From contig CAJINV010000011.1 in the NCBI GenBank assembly GCA_905178155.1, forward strand, positions 208,399 to 272,398: a DNA stretch of 64,000 nucleotides, in the 5' to 3' direction. Positions 43,074 to 53,158 of this stretch are shown one piece after another (the first letter of the stretch is position 1; every line of letters begins with the position of its first letter). The stretch comes from Amoebophrya sp. A120. Its lineage: Eukaryota > Sar > Dinophyceae > Syndiniales > Amoebophryaceae. The notes beneath the pieces were generated by a model that saw nothing but the letters and a program-made list of their open reading frames with translations, did not search any database and had not been told where the DNA came from. A program made the position numbers and the translations under genes.

Positions 43074-45214
43074 CTATCTCCGCGTCAAGTCAAAGTGTAT
43101 CTGCATCCAGAGGGAAAACAACCCGATCGCGCCACCGAAAATGTTGCCCCAGAGCACGAGCCAGCCGAGATGTTTCCTGATCATTTCCTCTAGCAAACGC
43201 TTGACGAGGTCGGGGGAAAGCAATTCCAGTTTCTCTGTCATGAGCAGGTCAATCTCCACCTTGATACGCTCCACGGACAAGAAACTGCCGACCTGAAAGA
43301 AGGTTGGTGTTTATTTGGTGCTACATCATGGAATACTGCGTGTGCGTTTTCATCTCATGCTTAACGTTAAGGTTCTGCATTTTCGTATGACAAATAGAAA
43401 TGCACATCCGAAAATACCGCAAGTTCTAGTAGTTGTTCGTGAGATCATTTTTCGAAAATTTTTTTTCGTAAAGTACGTCCAGATTCGTGGTCAGATCTTT
43501 TGCGAGCGCGGCCAAGGTCGGCTTCAGCATGGGCATGAGGCCGTCGAAGGAACCCCCAAACATTTGCTTGATCATGTTGAGCATCATTCCCTCGGGCGTC
43601 GCGGCCACTTCCTCCATCTTTTGCTTCAGCGTCGTCTCAAACCCCGGTTTGTCCAGCAGGCTCGGGATGTCAAACTGCTCCAGAAGTTTCGGCACCCGGG
43701 TGTTAAGGTAGGAGTTCAAGAACCTGATTTATTTGGTGGAGTGTTCTTGAAAGGATGTGCTGTCATGCGATGAAAAGCATGCAATAGTGGTCGTTCGATT
43801 TTGAATCTATGTTGGTACGTATGATACATCAAAAGAGGAAGAATACAACTGTCGAATTTGAAACAAAATGAGTACTCGTCGTCAAAAAACGCTTTCATGA
43901 TCGTTGACTTGACAACCGTCCTAATTTCCTTGAATCGGGCTGGGATCACGCCGGAGCCCGGTAAATTACACACCGGTTCGAACAGCATTTTAATCGCGAG
44001 CCAGTTTGTGAACCCGCCCGCGAAACCGAAGAGCCCGAACGCGAGGATGTAATTCTGTTCCCGTTGCTCGTCCGTCTCAAACCACACAACCTGCAGCCAC
44101 AGTCCGAAAAGCATCACGCAGAAGGTGGCGAAATTGCTCACGTCGCCCTTATTCAAGTAGGGGTGCAGCCAGGGGGGGAGAAACTGTCGGGCGTGGGCGT
44201 CAAGTTTCTCGACCAACAGGTTGAGCTGAGCAGTCGGTCCTCGTCCGCCAGAAGCAGCAGTTGTACTATCGTTAGCGGGCGTGCCTGGGTCAACAACATC
44301 GTAGCTCCCGCTCCTGTCAAGAAATTTCGCAGTTTCCGAAGAGTTGGCACTCAGACCCGTCACGGGCGTTTCTTGCAGCTCGATTGCAACGTGGTGCACT
44401 GCTCCGATGGCCGTGGACGATGAACTAGAGGTGGCTGTGGAGGAAGAAGTAGAGGTGGACGAGGCTGTACTTGAACCAATTTTTTGTGGTCCACCAGCAT
44501 GTAGTTCTGCTGCGGGCCTCTTGCTACTGCTGCTCGAGGAGGCTGAAGATGCTGCCGTGATCTTCGTACCTTGGTCGTCCTGTGCCGGCACAACTTTCGC
44601 ACCACCGTCGGAGTTCTTCTTACTGTCAGTGCTGGGCATCGGCAGAGAGGTGCTCCCTCCGGAAGAGCTTGATGCACCAGCGGACGAGGTCATGTTGCTG
44701 GGTTCCAGAGCAGGCGATAACTCGCTTGTGATTGATCCCAGAGGCCGTGGATCCGGCACCGCGATCACGAAGATTGATTGTAGTGACGCGACGGCAAGAA
44801 CATTGTACACAAGAAATGCGAAAGAGCACCTGAAGAAAAACTTCGGGACCTTCACAGAGCTCTCCGGATCATCTTGTTCCAGCTGGATGAGCTGAAAACA
44901 GTCAGCAAATTGCTAAAACGAAGCAGAAGAAATGAGGTCGGAAAAAAACGAATATTACCGAAATACAAATAAAACGAGAAAACAAAAAAATAGAGTGAGG
45001 AATACGGAAGTAAAGGTGAGAAGCCTGAAAAAAAAATTCTGCGATGAACACGACAGCACAGGGGCCCCGCGACGAATGATCCGCCTACTACGGACAGCAA
45101 ATATTAGACCGCAGCAAGAGACATTACCGGTTTTGGTTTTCAACTTCACGGTATAAAGTTTTCTCGAAAATAGCGATCGGCTCCTACCTGTCCACAATGG
45201 CGCAACAACATCAT
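43074..45214 (-). CDS. DUF445 family membrane protein, 502 residues, four exons
   Basis: Exons: 45214-45188 (only nine codons, MMLLRHCGQ), 44891-43876, 43723-43477 and 43292-43074. All three introns are GT-AG and every phase closes exactly. DUF445 features are GGFTNWLAIKMLFEP followed by GSGVIPARFKEIR, and a C-terminal LGWLVLWGNIFGGAIGLFSLW segment. Membrane spans are predicted near residues 30-55, in FATFCVMLFGLWLQVVWF, in the GFAGGFTNWLAIKM region and at the C-terminus. A 150-residue Ser/Thr/Ala linker separates the first span from the domain, which is unusual for this family. Function is unknown; bacterial members are inner-membrane proteins. Its start lies 24 bp after the stop of the upstream coiled-coil gene. 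Confidence 0.8.
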
Positions 45215-45238
45215 TGCTGCTGTTGAAGCTGTAGCTGA

Positions 45239-47341
45239 TCAGGCCCCAGCATAGTTTTTCCCCTCATGATCGTTTAAAAGCATGGTCAGGTACACTCGCC
45301 ACTGCCCGGCGAGGCGAACCATCTCGCAGATCGCCCTGCGGAGATCTACTCTCGTCGCCTGCTTCTCAACTCGCGTATTCAGTAGCTGTTTCCAGCTCGC
45401 CAGCAAATCCACAGGAATTTCGAACGACGCTGCGGTGGAATGGGAGTCTTCTTGCTCGTAGGCTCGATTTGTGGGATCATCATCATACAGCCCCGGGCTT
45501 CTACCGTGACTGAAAGGTTGCCCCAGATCTGATGGTGGATATGGATTAGGATTATTACTCGCAACGGCAGCGTTATTCTCTTGTATCAGCAAGAGCTGTC
45601 GCATCAGCTGCCGTTCCAACGCCTTCCTTCTTCGCGCGGACGAGTTGTCACAAACTCTGATTCGTTGAAAGCCCGTAGCAGTTCCTGCACCCTGCAGCTC
45701 CTGCGCTGGATCTTCGTTCGAAGCAATCGGCAAATCCAAGCCCAGGTCGAAGAGTCGTTCGGCCAAGTCGAGGATGGCCTGTTTGCTCATGCATCGGTAG
45801 GCGAGACGATTGTGGTACTCGGTGTAATTGTGGCTGGTACAATCGCCATCCGTTTTGTACTGTTGACCTGACGGCCTTTCATGGCCCGTGTGCGGCGAAG
45901 AAGCATCAGTTCTCCTCGTTGGCAGGCCGTCTTGTTCTATCGGGTGGTCTACTCCAAGTGTGGTCGTATCAAAATTCCACTCCGGCTTTTGTGGTTTTGC
46001 ATTCATCTTCGTCGTCGTCGTCCCGGAGGAAGAGGTGCCAGCAGGAGCTCCCTCTTGTCGTAAACATGATGACCCGACTTGTCGTCCATTCTCACCCTCA
46101 GACGAAACCAAAACCAGCTGTTCTGCGAAGCACCGCAGCTCCTGCTCCAGCGCCCACACCTTCTCTTTCGTCCACCGCAGAGAATTTCCCGCGTGACCCG
46201 TTTGCTCCACTTCTGTCGCGCAGCGTCCTCCGGAGGATTTCAACATACTCGCATTCCACTTCGCTACCTGCCTCTCGAGCGCGAGAATCTGGGCTTTCAA
46301 GAGGAAAACCCGCCGTTCGTCCGCGTTTTCCAATTCCTTTCCCTCGTCCCGTAAAAATTCCCAGAGTTTCCACGGACTGCTGTTGGCGGTCCGCTCCAGG
46401 GCCAGCTGGGCGGTGGTCGTTTCCAGTCTTTTTCGCAGCCGCTCGTTATCGGCGGCGAGTTCTCTGAAAACCTCAATCACTTCCGCAAGATGTTCTTGTC
46501 CGGTTTGCTCATCTCCATCACCCTCGCCGGCCGTCAACCTACTGGTGCGACGCTGGCACTCTGCCCTCGTCACATGATGTCCTCGCCGCTTCTTGAATTC
46601 GTTCGAGAAACTAGGGCAATTGCGCAAGAAGGAATCCACTTCAGATCTGAAAGCAGCAAGGTTTTTTACCATAGTGCCGTGGTCTTGATGTTGATCTACA
46701 TCTACTCCCGTGTTCCTCCTCCTGCTGCCTCGTCCGCTAGTGCCGGGACCGGCTTCCAGGTGGTCCACGACGCCACTTGCGCTGTAGAAGTCTGCTGACG
46801 ACGCCGTGGTGTCTTTGGTTGTCTGCGCGGAGGTCCTCGGAAAATGATCCTGCTGTGCCATAAACATCACCCCGTCCTCGTGGTCTTGTTCCGGTCTATC
46901 AGTTGCAAAATCGGAATTCCAAGCTGGACGTGAGGACAGGTCAGCATTCATCTTCGCGCCGCTCGTTTTAGACACCGATCTCCTGCGTGGAGGACGGGTC
47001 ATCTCTCCCTGGTGTTGTTCCTGCCCGAAGGTAGTGGTGTCTGGTGGCTCATTTAACATTTTCGACCTAGAAGACTTTTGGTGAAAATTGACCACTGAGG
47101 AGGACCGCGCTCTGGAAGATAAGGTGCCGAACCCTCCATCTTCGATCGGAACTGAGTCGCCCTGAAGACGCTGATGTTGACCGAACGTACCGGGCTCCTG
47201 CTTACTCTGCGTGCGCCCAGGTGGTCCTCGGGGTTGCTGCGGTGCTCCAGTTGGACCTCCCGGAGCAGTCAGACGCAGAGACCGGCTCGTGGATGGTTGG
47301 TGTGTTGGACCTCCGGGTTCCGTCCGACGGGGACCGAACAT
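45239..47341 (-). CDS. Coiled-coil hypothetical protein, 700 residues, single exon
   Basis: Uninterrupted frame from the ATG at 47341 to TGA at 45239. The N-terminal ~250 residues are disordered, rich in Pro, Gly, Gln, Ser and Arg. The middle has heptad-like helices (HLAEVIEVFRELAADNERL and VFLLKAQILALERQVAKW), predicting a coiled coil. The C-terminal region includes SKQAILDLAERLFDLGLDLP and a final helical VDLRRAICEMVRLAGQW. There is no signal peptide, membrane span or enzyme motif. A structural or scaffold role would fit but is only inferred. Confidence 0.75.
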   Translation of the reverse strand: MFGPRRTEPGGPTHQPSTSRSLRLTAPGGPTGAPQQPRGPPGRTQSKQEPGTFGQHQRLQGDSVPIEDGGFGTLSSRARSSSVVNFHQKSSRSKMLNEPPDTTTFGQEQHQGEMTRPPRRRSVSKTSGAKMNADLSSRPAWNSDFATDRPEQDHEDGVMFMAQQDHFPRTSAQTTKDTTASSADFYSASGVVDHLEAGPGTSGRGSRRRNTGVDVDQHQDHGTMVKNLAAFRSEVDSFLRNCPSFSNEFKKRRGHHVTRAECQRRTSRLTAGEGDGDEQTGQEHLAEVIEVFRELAADNERLRKRLETTTAQLALERTANSSPWKLWEFLRDEGKELENADERRVFLLKAQILALERQVAKWNASMLKSSGGRCATEVEQTGHAGNSLRWTKEKVWALEQELRCFAEQLVLVSSEGENGRQVGSSCLRQEGAPAGTSSSGTTTTKMNAKPQKPEWNFDTTTLGVDHPIEQDGLPTRRTDASSPHTGHERPSGQQYKTDGDCTSHNYTEYHNRLAYRCMSKQAILDLAERLFDLGLDLPIASNEDPAQELQGAGTATGFQRIRVCDNSSARRRKALERQLMRQLLLIQENNAAVASNNPNPYPPSDLGQPFSHGRSPGLYDDDPTNRAYEQEDSHSTAASFEIPVDLLASWKQLLNTRVEKQATRVDLRRAICEMVRLAGQWRVYLTMLLNDHEGKNYAGA

Positions 47342-48005
47342 CTTCTTGCTCTGGGATGTTGGAATTGCTCGTCGATTATTCTGCTACCTACGACCTCCTT
47401 CATGCTAAAAAAAAAATTGAAAACGTCGACGACCACGAGGAACATCGCCAGCACAAGAACTCCCGGTAGATCTTTTGTCGATCTACTTCTACCAATGAAC
47501 GCAAGATCGTAGCGGTGTTGACAATTCTTGAACTGTGGCCGTATCACGGGTGTCGGTGTCGTCGCACGAGTGACTGGAGTTGCGTTATTTCATTGTCTTC
47601 ATACATCATCTTCTTCACACCATCTACGGCCGACAATTCAACATCTACGGCCGACAATTTGTGCATCGCCATTCTGTTCTGGTAGTTGCGTCACAGATAT
47701 ATTTATACCTGTCCACGACCAGAACAATCTGATGGTAATAGTCGCCTTCGTCAAATTTTTGGTTCAAAGGATTTACATGGTCGCATTATGTGTTTTCTGG
47801 AACTACAAGGCCACAGCCTATGTCACGGTACTTATACCTGAAATTGGTGCGGCACTAACTTAAAAATTTGTCAATGTGGATGAAATCGAAACATCTTCTC
47901 ATGATTGATTAGGATAGGAAAGTCATTTTCTGATACAACCGCAAACCCGAAGGCCAGACGTTACTTCACCTACGCCACCAGCGAGAAACTACAACTCTTC
48001 CGGCG
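47342..48005. other. Intergenic with a two-copy 21-bp repeat
   Basis: Contains CATCTACGGCCGACAATT twice in a row at about 47620-47660. No gene is supported. Confidence 0.5.
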
Positions 48006-50726
48006 TCAAAAATGCGGGACCAATCCCCAGATCGTGTTCTCCACAAACCCGCCCCGTAACTCGCGCATTTTGGTAAAGTGGACAAAATTCTTCAGCACCA
48101 CCGCCACGCCGCCGGACAGCAGGAAAAATCGGCCGGAAACGACGATTCCGTCATTCGGCCCAAGAGAAACCACTTCCAGGTCGCTGAACAAGTTCTCGGT
48201 CGAGGAAAGCTGGTAGCGGCTCCTGTCAAAAGAAGTTGTACGTGAGTTGTTCTTGTCCTCTCCGCATGTTGTTCTGTAGCTGAAGCAGAGCGTCGACGAG
48301 GCCACCCTCACCAACAAATTCTCGACTAGCGGTATCGTCTGCAAAGCAGAGAACAGTGATGTCACTATGGCGCTAGCAGATGAGGTAATAAAGTGCGAGC
48401 TGTTCTTCTTGTGGCTGTGATCGTCGTTCTGGTCATCCGCTGTACCAGGCGGCGTGCTTCTATTTGCCGCTCTCGTCAAGCCGTCTTTAGAAGAGGTCGT
48501 ACTAGTAGTCACGTTTCTTGCGGCCGCCACCTCCACTATCTTTTTTCGCTGCTCCAGCAGCACCCGTTCGCGGATTTGCCGCACGACCAGCCGGGCAGTG
48601 GTCTCCGCGACGTACCCGTTGCGGTTTCGTTGGGACTGCACTGTCTTTTGGGTGTATTTTTTCTGTCGTCCCGCCGAATTTCTTTCACCGGCACGGGGGC
48701 CGTGTTTTTTCCGCTTCGCGCAAAAGTAGGAAGTAGGCGAAACCAGCGCGAGTATCAACAGGAAAAATTCCCCCTCCCCATATCAAAACGAAACCTCTGA
48801 TGCTAGATTTGCGTACACAAATCCGATTTGTCTTGCAGTAAGGCAGCGCAGCCAGATCCTCGGCCTAAGTAGGGGCGTTTTGGTCTAGTTGCTTAGCGTT
48901 ACAAACGGCTGTCCCCTAGGCGCAACAGCATGCCAAATCGGTTCCATAATGTTGTCGAAGCTTCTGCGCTTGTCTTCTTGCAAGACAGACGTGATTTGTG
49001 GTCTCAAATCAGCAACACAAATTTTCGGAAACATACTTTTTCGATATGGGGAGGGGGGATTTTTCCATACAATAGCGAGCCCGACGTCCAGCACCGTGAG
49101 CGGAATGCTCCACAACGAGCTGCAAACCGAAGGACAGCGCCACGTGCTATTTCTGGTCATTGATGTTTTGTTCTTGCAGCTTCTGCTCGGAGAAGTACAT
49201 TTAACTTTCTCCATCTTACCCACCAGGGATTCCGTGCTGCTTCCGCTCGACTTTACCTCCACGTCCACTTGCTCATGTGGTTGTTGGGAAATCAAATCAT
49301 CTTCGTCGTGTTCTGGTACTACCGCAGCGCTCTTGTCTCCTCCAAGTAATCCTTCATCCTGTATTTCCGGACCTCCGAGTTCCGCGGCGTCACCCACTAC
49401 AAACACGTTCTTCTCCAAAAAACCATGGACCTGCAACTGCCGGTTCGCGCGGAGGTGGTTTTTAGTGCTGATGCTGTCCGTACCCGTAGATGATTGTGGG
49501 TAGCAGCGGTAAACGCGGAGGTAGGAGCTCCTAGTATCTTCTCCGTTTGTACCGTCATTTTTCCGCTCCACCTCGTCATCTCCGTACACAATTCGCACGC
49601 GTTTTGTCCTTTCGAAATACTTCAGAACGTACTGCCGTGCGCTCTTCGGGTAGTCCTTCAGAACCTGACTGCGACCCCGACTGGCCAGCTGCAGGTCGAT
49701 GTGCAACTGGGGGAAGTAATGCAACAGATCCGCGCACAGTTCGACTCCGACCACCCCGGCGCCAATCACTTTCACACGAGAAGAGCCTGGGTTCATCACC
49801 GTTGAAGTAGAGTGCAGGACGCGTTTCTCGGTTTGCAGAAACTTCAGCCGGCCGGCGAGATCCAAATCTGCAGTCGAAAAATCATTGGTTGCGGCGGTGC
49901 TGGTGTTGCTCTCGTGCTTGTCCCCGGTCGCAGGCTCGACCACGTCGTTCTCGTTGATTCCGACGGCTCCGTAGCAGTCGGCTTTCCACACCTGGTACGC
50001 ACTACCCGTTGCAATCACTGCGAAGTCGAATGGCACGGTCTGCAAAGTCGTATTTTTTGCCGCAGGAGCGTTCGTGAGTTGCAACGGCGGAGCTGAAGAG
50101 GACTTCTCCGTCTTTCTCACGACCTCCACCAGCGCCGCTCCAGGGTTCAGATTCCGGACAAGTCCTTGCTTGAAAACAATCTCGCAGGCAGGTGGTTTCA
50201 TCGCGGTTTTCTTCCTGGAGAAGCTCGAAGAGACAACACTCCCTTGCAGCTCCGCGAAGTACTCCTCGTAGCGAAAGTGCGTGTAGTTGCGGCTCAGGAG
50301 AGTCGCAGTTCCGGGGATCAAATGACCAGAGGTCGTGGTCGTTCCATAACCCATGTTGCACCATCGGCGCTGGCACCACTGTGGAAGCAGGCTGCGAACC
50401 TTCTCCACGGCGAAACCCAGAACTTGGTGCGCTCTGCTTGTAGTTTTGGAGGGGGTGGAGGCGCTGCTGATCATATTGTCGTCGGAAAAATTATTATCCG
50501 CCGCCTCGCACATAGCCCGAATCGCACCGGGCGTGAATTCGAAGTACTCTTTTGCGTCGACCGCGGTGATATGGAGCTTAAAATTACTCGAAGCCAGTGT
50601 GGTCAAATTGCGCACCACATTGAGCCCCGCGAAACCCAAGCCGACAACGAGGACACGCGCCTGCTCGTCGGAGCAGGTACTAAGATCCGTTTTCGGTGTT
50701 GACGAGTCTGGATGAGGGTCTGACAT
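48006..50726 (-). CDS. AIFM2/FSP1-like FAD-dependent oxidoreductase, 797 residues
   Basis: Exons 50726-49075 and 48747-48006, split by a 322-bp introner-like element. The start is the ATG at 50726 (MSDPHPDSSTPK). The two-dinucleotide-binding fold is clear: an FAD site VLVVGLGFAGLNVVRNL near the N-terminus with GxGxxG, FAVIATGSAYQVW, a second nucleotide site VIGAGVVGVELCADLL, and the FAD-closing NVFVVGDAAELGG. The C-terminal segment VVSLGPNDGIVVSGRFFLLS with a following KNFVHFTKM matches the tail of the AMID/AIFM2 group. Members reduce quinones with NAD(P)H; animal FSP1 protects membranes from lipid peroxidation. Here a hydrophobic stretch spanning the splice junction (PLTVLDVGLALVSPTSYF) could anchor it in a membrane, and there is a long Ser/Asp/Lys insert before it. 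The substrate is not determinable from sequence. Confidence 0.8.
48753..49074 (-). mobile_element. Introner-like element, 322 bp, direct repeat CTCGC
   Basis: Left GGAAAAATTCCCCCTCCCCA then TATC; right, reverse complemented, GGAAAAATCCCCCCTCCCCA then TATC. Flanks GCGAG at 48748-48752 and 49075-49079. Removal gives DVGLALVSPTSYF, and the total coding length becomes an exact multiple of three ending at 48006. Confidence 0.9.
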
Positions 50727-51030
50727 TTTTTCGGCCAAGGTTGTTCGATGCTACTAGCTCGTAATAAATGCTACATATTGCTGCACACGTGGTACTATGT
50801 ATCACAGCGGGACAACGAAGAGAAACTGGTCCAGGGGAAGCGTTTTCGGGATAGAAAGTAGCTTGTACTTGTTCAAACATCTTCTCTCTCAAGGCCGAAT
50901 AAATGAAAATGATTGCAAAAGTAAAACTGCAAATAAAGAACCCTGTACTTCTCTCATTTCCTCGAAATAAAGAGTCCGCACAACAAGAAATCCACGGTTT
51001 ACAACCTCGCCGGAAACCCGACGTATACAC
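50700..51030. repeat. FAD oxidoreductase 5' region, duplicate A
   Basis: Runs from the first codons of the FAD gene into its upstream region. Shared with duplicate B are a GACGARTCTGGAT start, the CATTTTTTCGG block around the start codon, TGTATCACAGCGGGA, GGATAGAAAGTAGCTT and TTACAACCTCGC. Confidence 0.75.
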
Positions 51031-53158
51031 GTAGATAAATCAGATGACACAGGCTGCGGCAAGTTCTTTTCGGCCCCGTCGCGCCATTGCAGAGTAGGGG
51101 CAGTGGAAAAGGCGGGCCTACGCACCAAGAAGCGGCACACCGACGGGCCAACCACGCACGTGAAGCCGGGCCCGCGCCCGTTGGCCCTTGAAGAGCCTGC
51201 TGCGGCTGGTTGGGGCGCCAGGCGAAGGCGGGAACCCGGAATATGGCAAGGGCGCGGGAAGCTCACGCCCACGGGCGTGCCCTGCCCCAGCGGCCACGAG
51301 GGCGCGGTCCGGCTAGTAGCAGCCACCAGGCCTAGCGCTCGGCCCTTGGCTGTCACTGCGCCACAGGCCAGCGGGGGCGCCAGTGATCCGCCACCCAGAA
51401 GAGGCCGGGGGCGCCCTTTCGCGCGGATTGCTGCCAGGAAGAGAGCCCGCCGCTCGAGTTGTTCAGTTTGTAGTCGCCTAAGGCCGTGCCGGCTTGTACG
51501 GGCTCGGCGCTTGTACGGCCGTGGATCTTGCCTGGTATAGCCTTCCAGCCCGGACCTGGGCGCGTAGATAGGCCTGCGGCTCGAGGATGCCGCGTCCGGC
51601 GCTGGTGCCACTTGGTCCGGGAAATCGAGTCGCGTGCACCCGCCCACGCCGCCTTTCGCACCTGCACGCCGAAGCAGGTATCCGCTCGGCGGTGACGAAT
51701 CTGGATCGGGGTCTGGCATTTTTTCGGTCACGGTGCGATAGATTCTGAATGCTATTTATTATGCAGACGTGTTTCTAATATCATGTATCACAGCGGGATG
51801 AAGACGGAGAGAAAGTGGTCAAGCGTTTTGGGGATCTGGATAGAAAGTAGCTTTCTCTTTCAAGGCCAAATAGGACTAAACGTTCCAAAATCAAAACTTC
51901 TTTCTGCGTTACTCTCTTTCTCTCGAAAATGCAACTCCCCGCAGCAGCAGATCCACGTTTTACAACCTCGCAGGAAGCGGAACATACCGCTTTGGCTGGT
52001 TGTCAAGAACCAAGTTGTCGCAGTACTGGCCCACGACCGTGGTGGTGCCTGAATGTGAATGTTTAGAAGAAATAACACAGCGCTTTTTAATCAAGAAAGC
52101 ACGACAGGTTCTTTAGATCAACTTGCGTAAAGTTCACATCCGAAAGCGGTCTGCAGAGAACCTCGTAGCATTTCGCATCTGAAGAAGGAAATGCCACGAA
52201 TATCAAAGCTACCTTCTTTTATTCACTTCTGAGAGTGCGAAACATCGAGCGTCGACCGCCAATTAGGCACAGTATAGATTTTCATTCATGCACACGAGAA
52301 ACAATCCGAATACAGGAGGGCAGACCTCAATACGGTTCGTCTCTATATTTCGTTGCTGGTTTTTATAACAGATACAGGTTCATTTTTAAAGCACTTCTGT
52401 AGATTGTTCCAAATTGCAATTGGATCACGAGTTGATGAAATCGAAACAATAATTTTGTTGGAAGCTGCATGGAAGTACATACACAGCAGCTGTTCGTTGT
52501 TGAGTAGTGTAGTTCGAAACGCTTTTCTGTACAAGAGGGTGAAAAGGGAGCAACAGTTTTACAGGTTCTTGTAAGGTACAAGTTCATTTTTCAGATAGAG
52601 AAACTGGGAAACAAGTAGACGAAACAATAATATCCGAAGATAAATAGAAGTACGTTTTGATTTTTCCTTCCAACGATAAATAAAGCTAGGTGATTTTTTT
52701 CCTTTGTGAAACAATAATTAAGGTGCTACTTTAACGAGGTTAACGTAAACGTAAACAGTCTGCTGACGTGGTATTTTTGTTTCTGGACGGAATCTGGTTA
52801 ATTTTTGTCTGGTAGAAGTTTGCTTTTGCGCAAAGCCGCATGATCTGCAGCTTTACTCAGGATATTTTTGCACAGAAGCGGTTAATGTAAAACTGAGTTC
52901 GATTTGCGATAGCACATGCGGCTGATAAGCGATTTTTATCAACCAAACGCGTTGTACAGCTATGCAATTAAGTAGTTTATATCGAATATCATTTTCATAC
53001 TCTGCAATCTGTAGTAGACTGAAGCTATCACTAGCGTAGGTTCTTGATTTAAATTTCGTTTTGATCTACCCCCGGCTGCATAAGCATATTTGTAGTCGCT
53101 GCAGAAGATGAGGAAGCCGTAGGATGGAATATGTCACTCATGTTCCATTCCTTCCACT
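51031..53158. other. Intergenic gap with GC-rich block (51.06-51.69 kb) and duplicate B
   Basis: The GC-rich block lies between the two copies of the FAD 5' region. From about 52.0 kb the DNA is AT-rich with no frame above 90 codons. No gene is supported. Confidence 0.5.
51693..51990. repeat. FAD oxidoreductase 5' region, duplicate B (non-functional copy)
   Basis: Repeats the gene start and upstream region, giving MPDPDPDSSPPS where the real gene has MSDPHPDSSTPK. After these codons the frame runs into the GC-rich block at 51060-51690 and has no FAD-binding sequence. It is therefore a broken 5' fragment, about 970 bp from copy A. Confidence 0.7.

Noticed and set aside
50889-51731. 280-codon minus-strand frame starting MTEKMPDPDPDSS
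   Set aside because: Only its first residues resemble a gene (the duplicated FAD oxidoreductase start); the rest is translated GC-rich block and upstream DNA.
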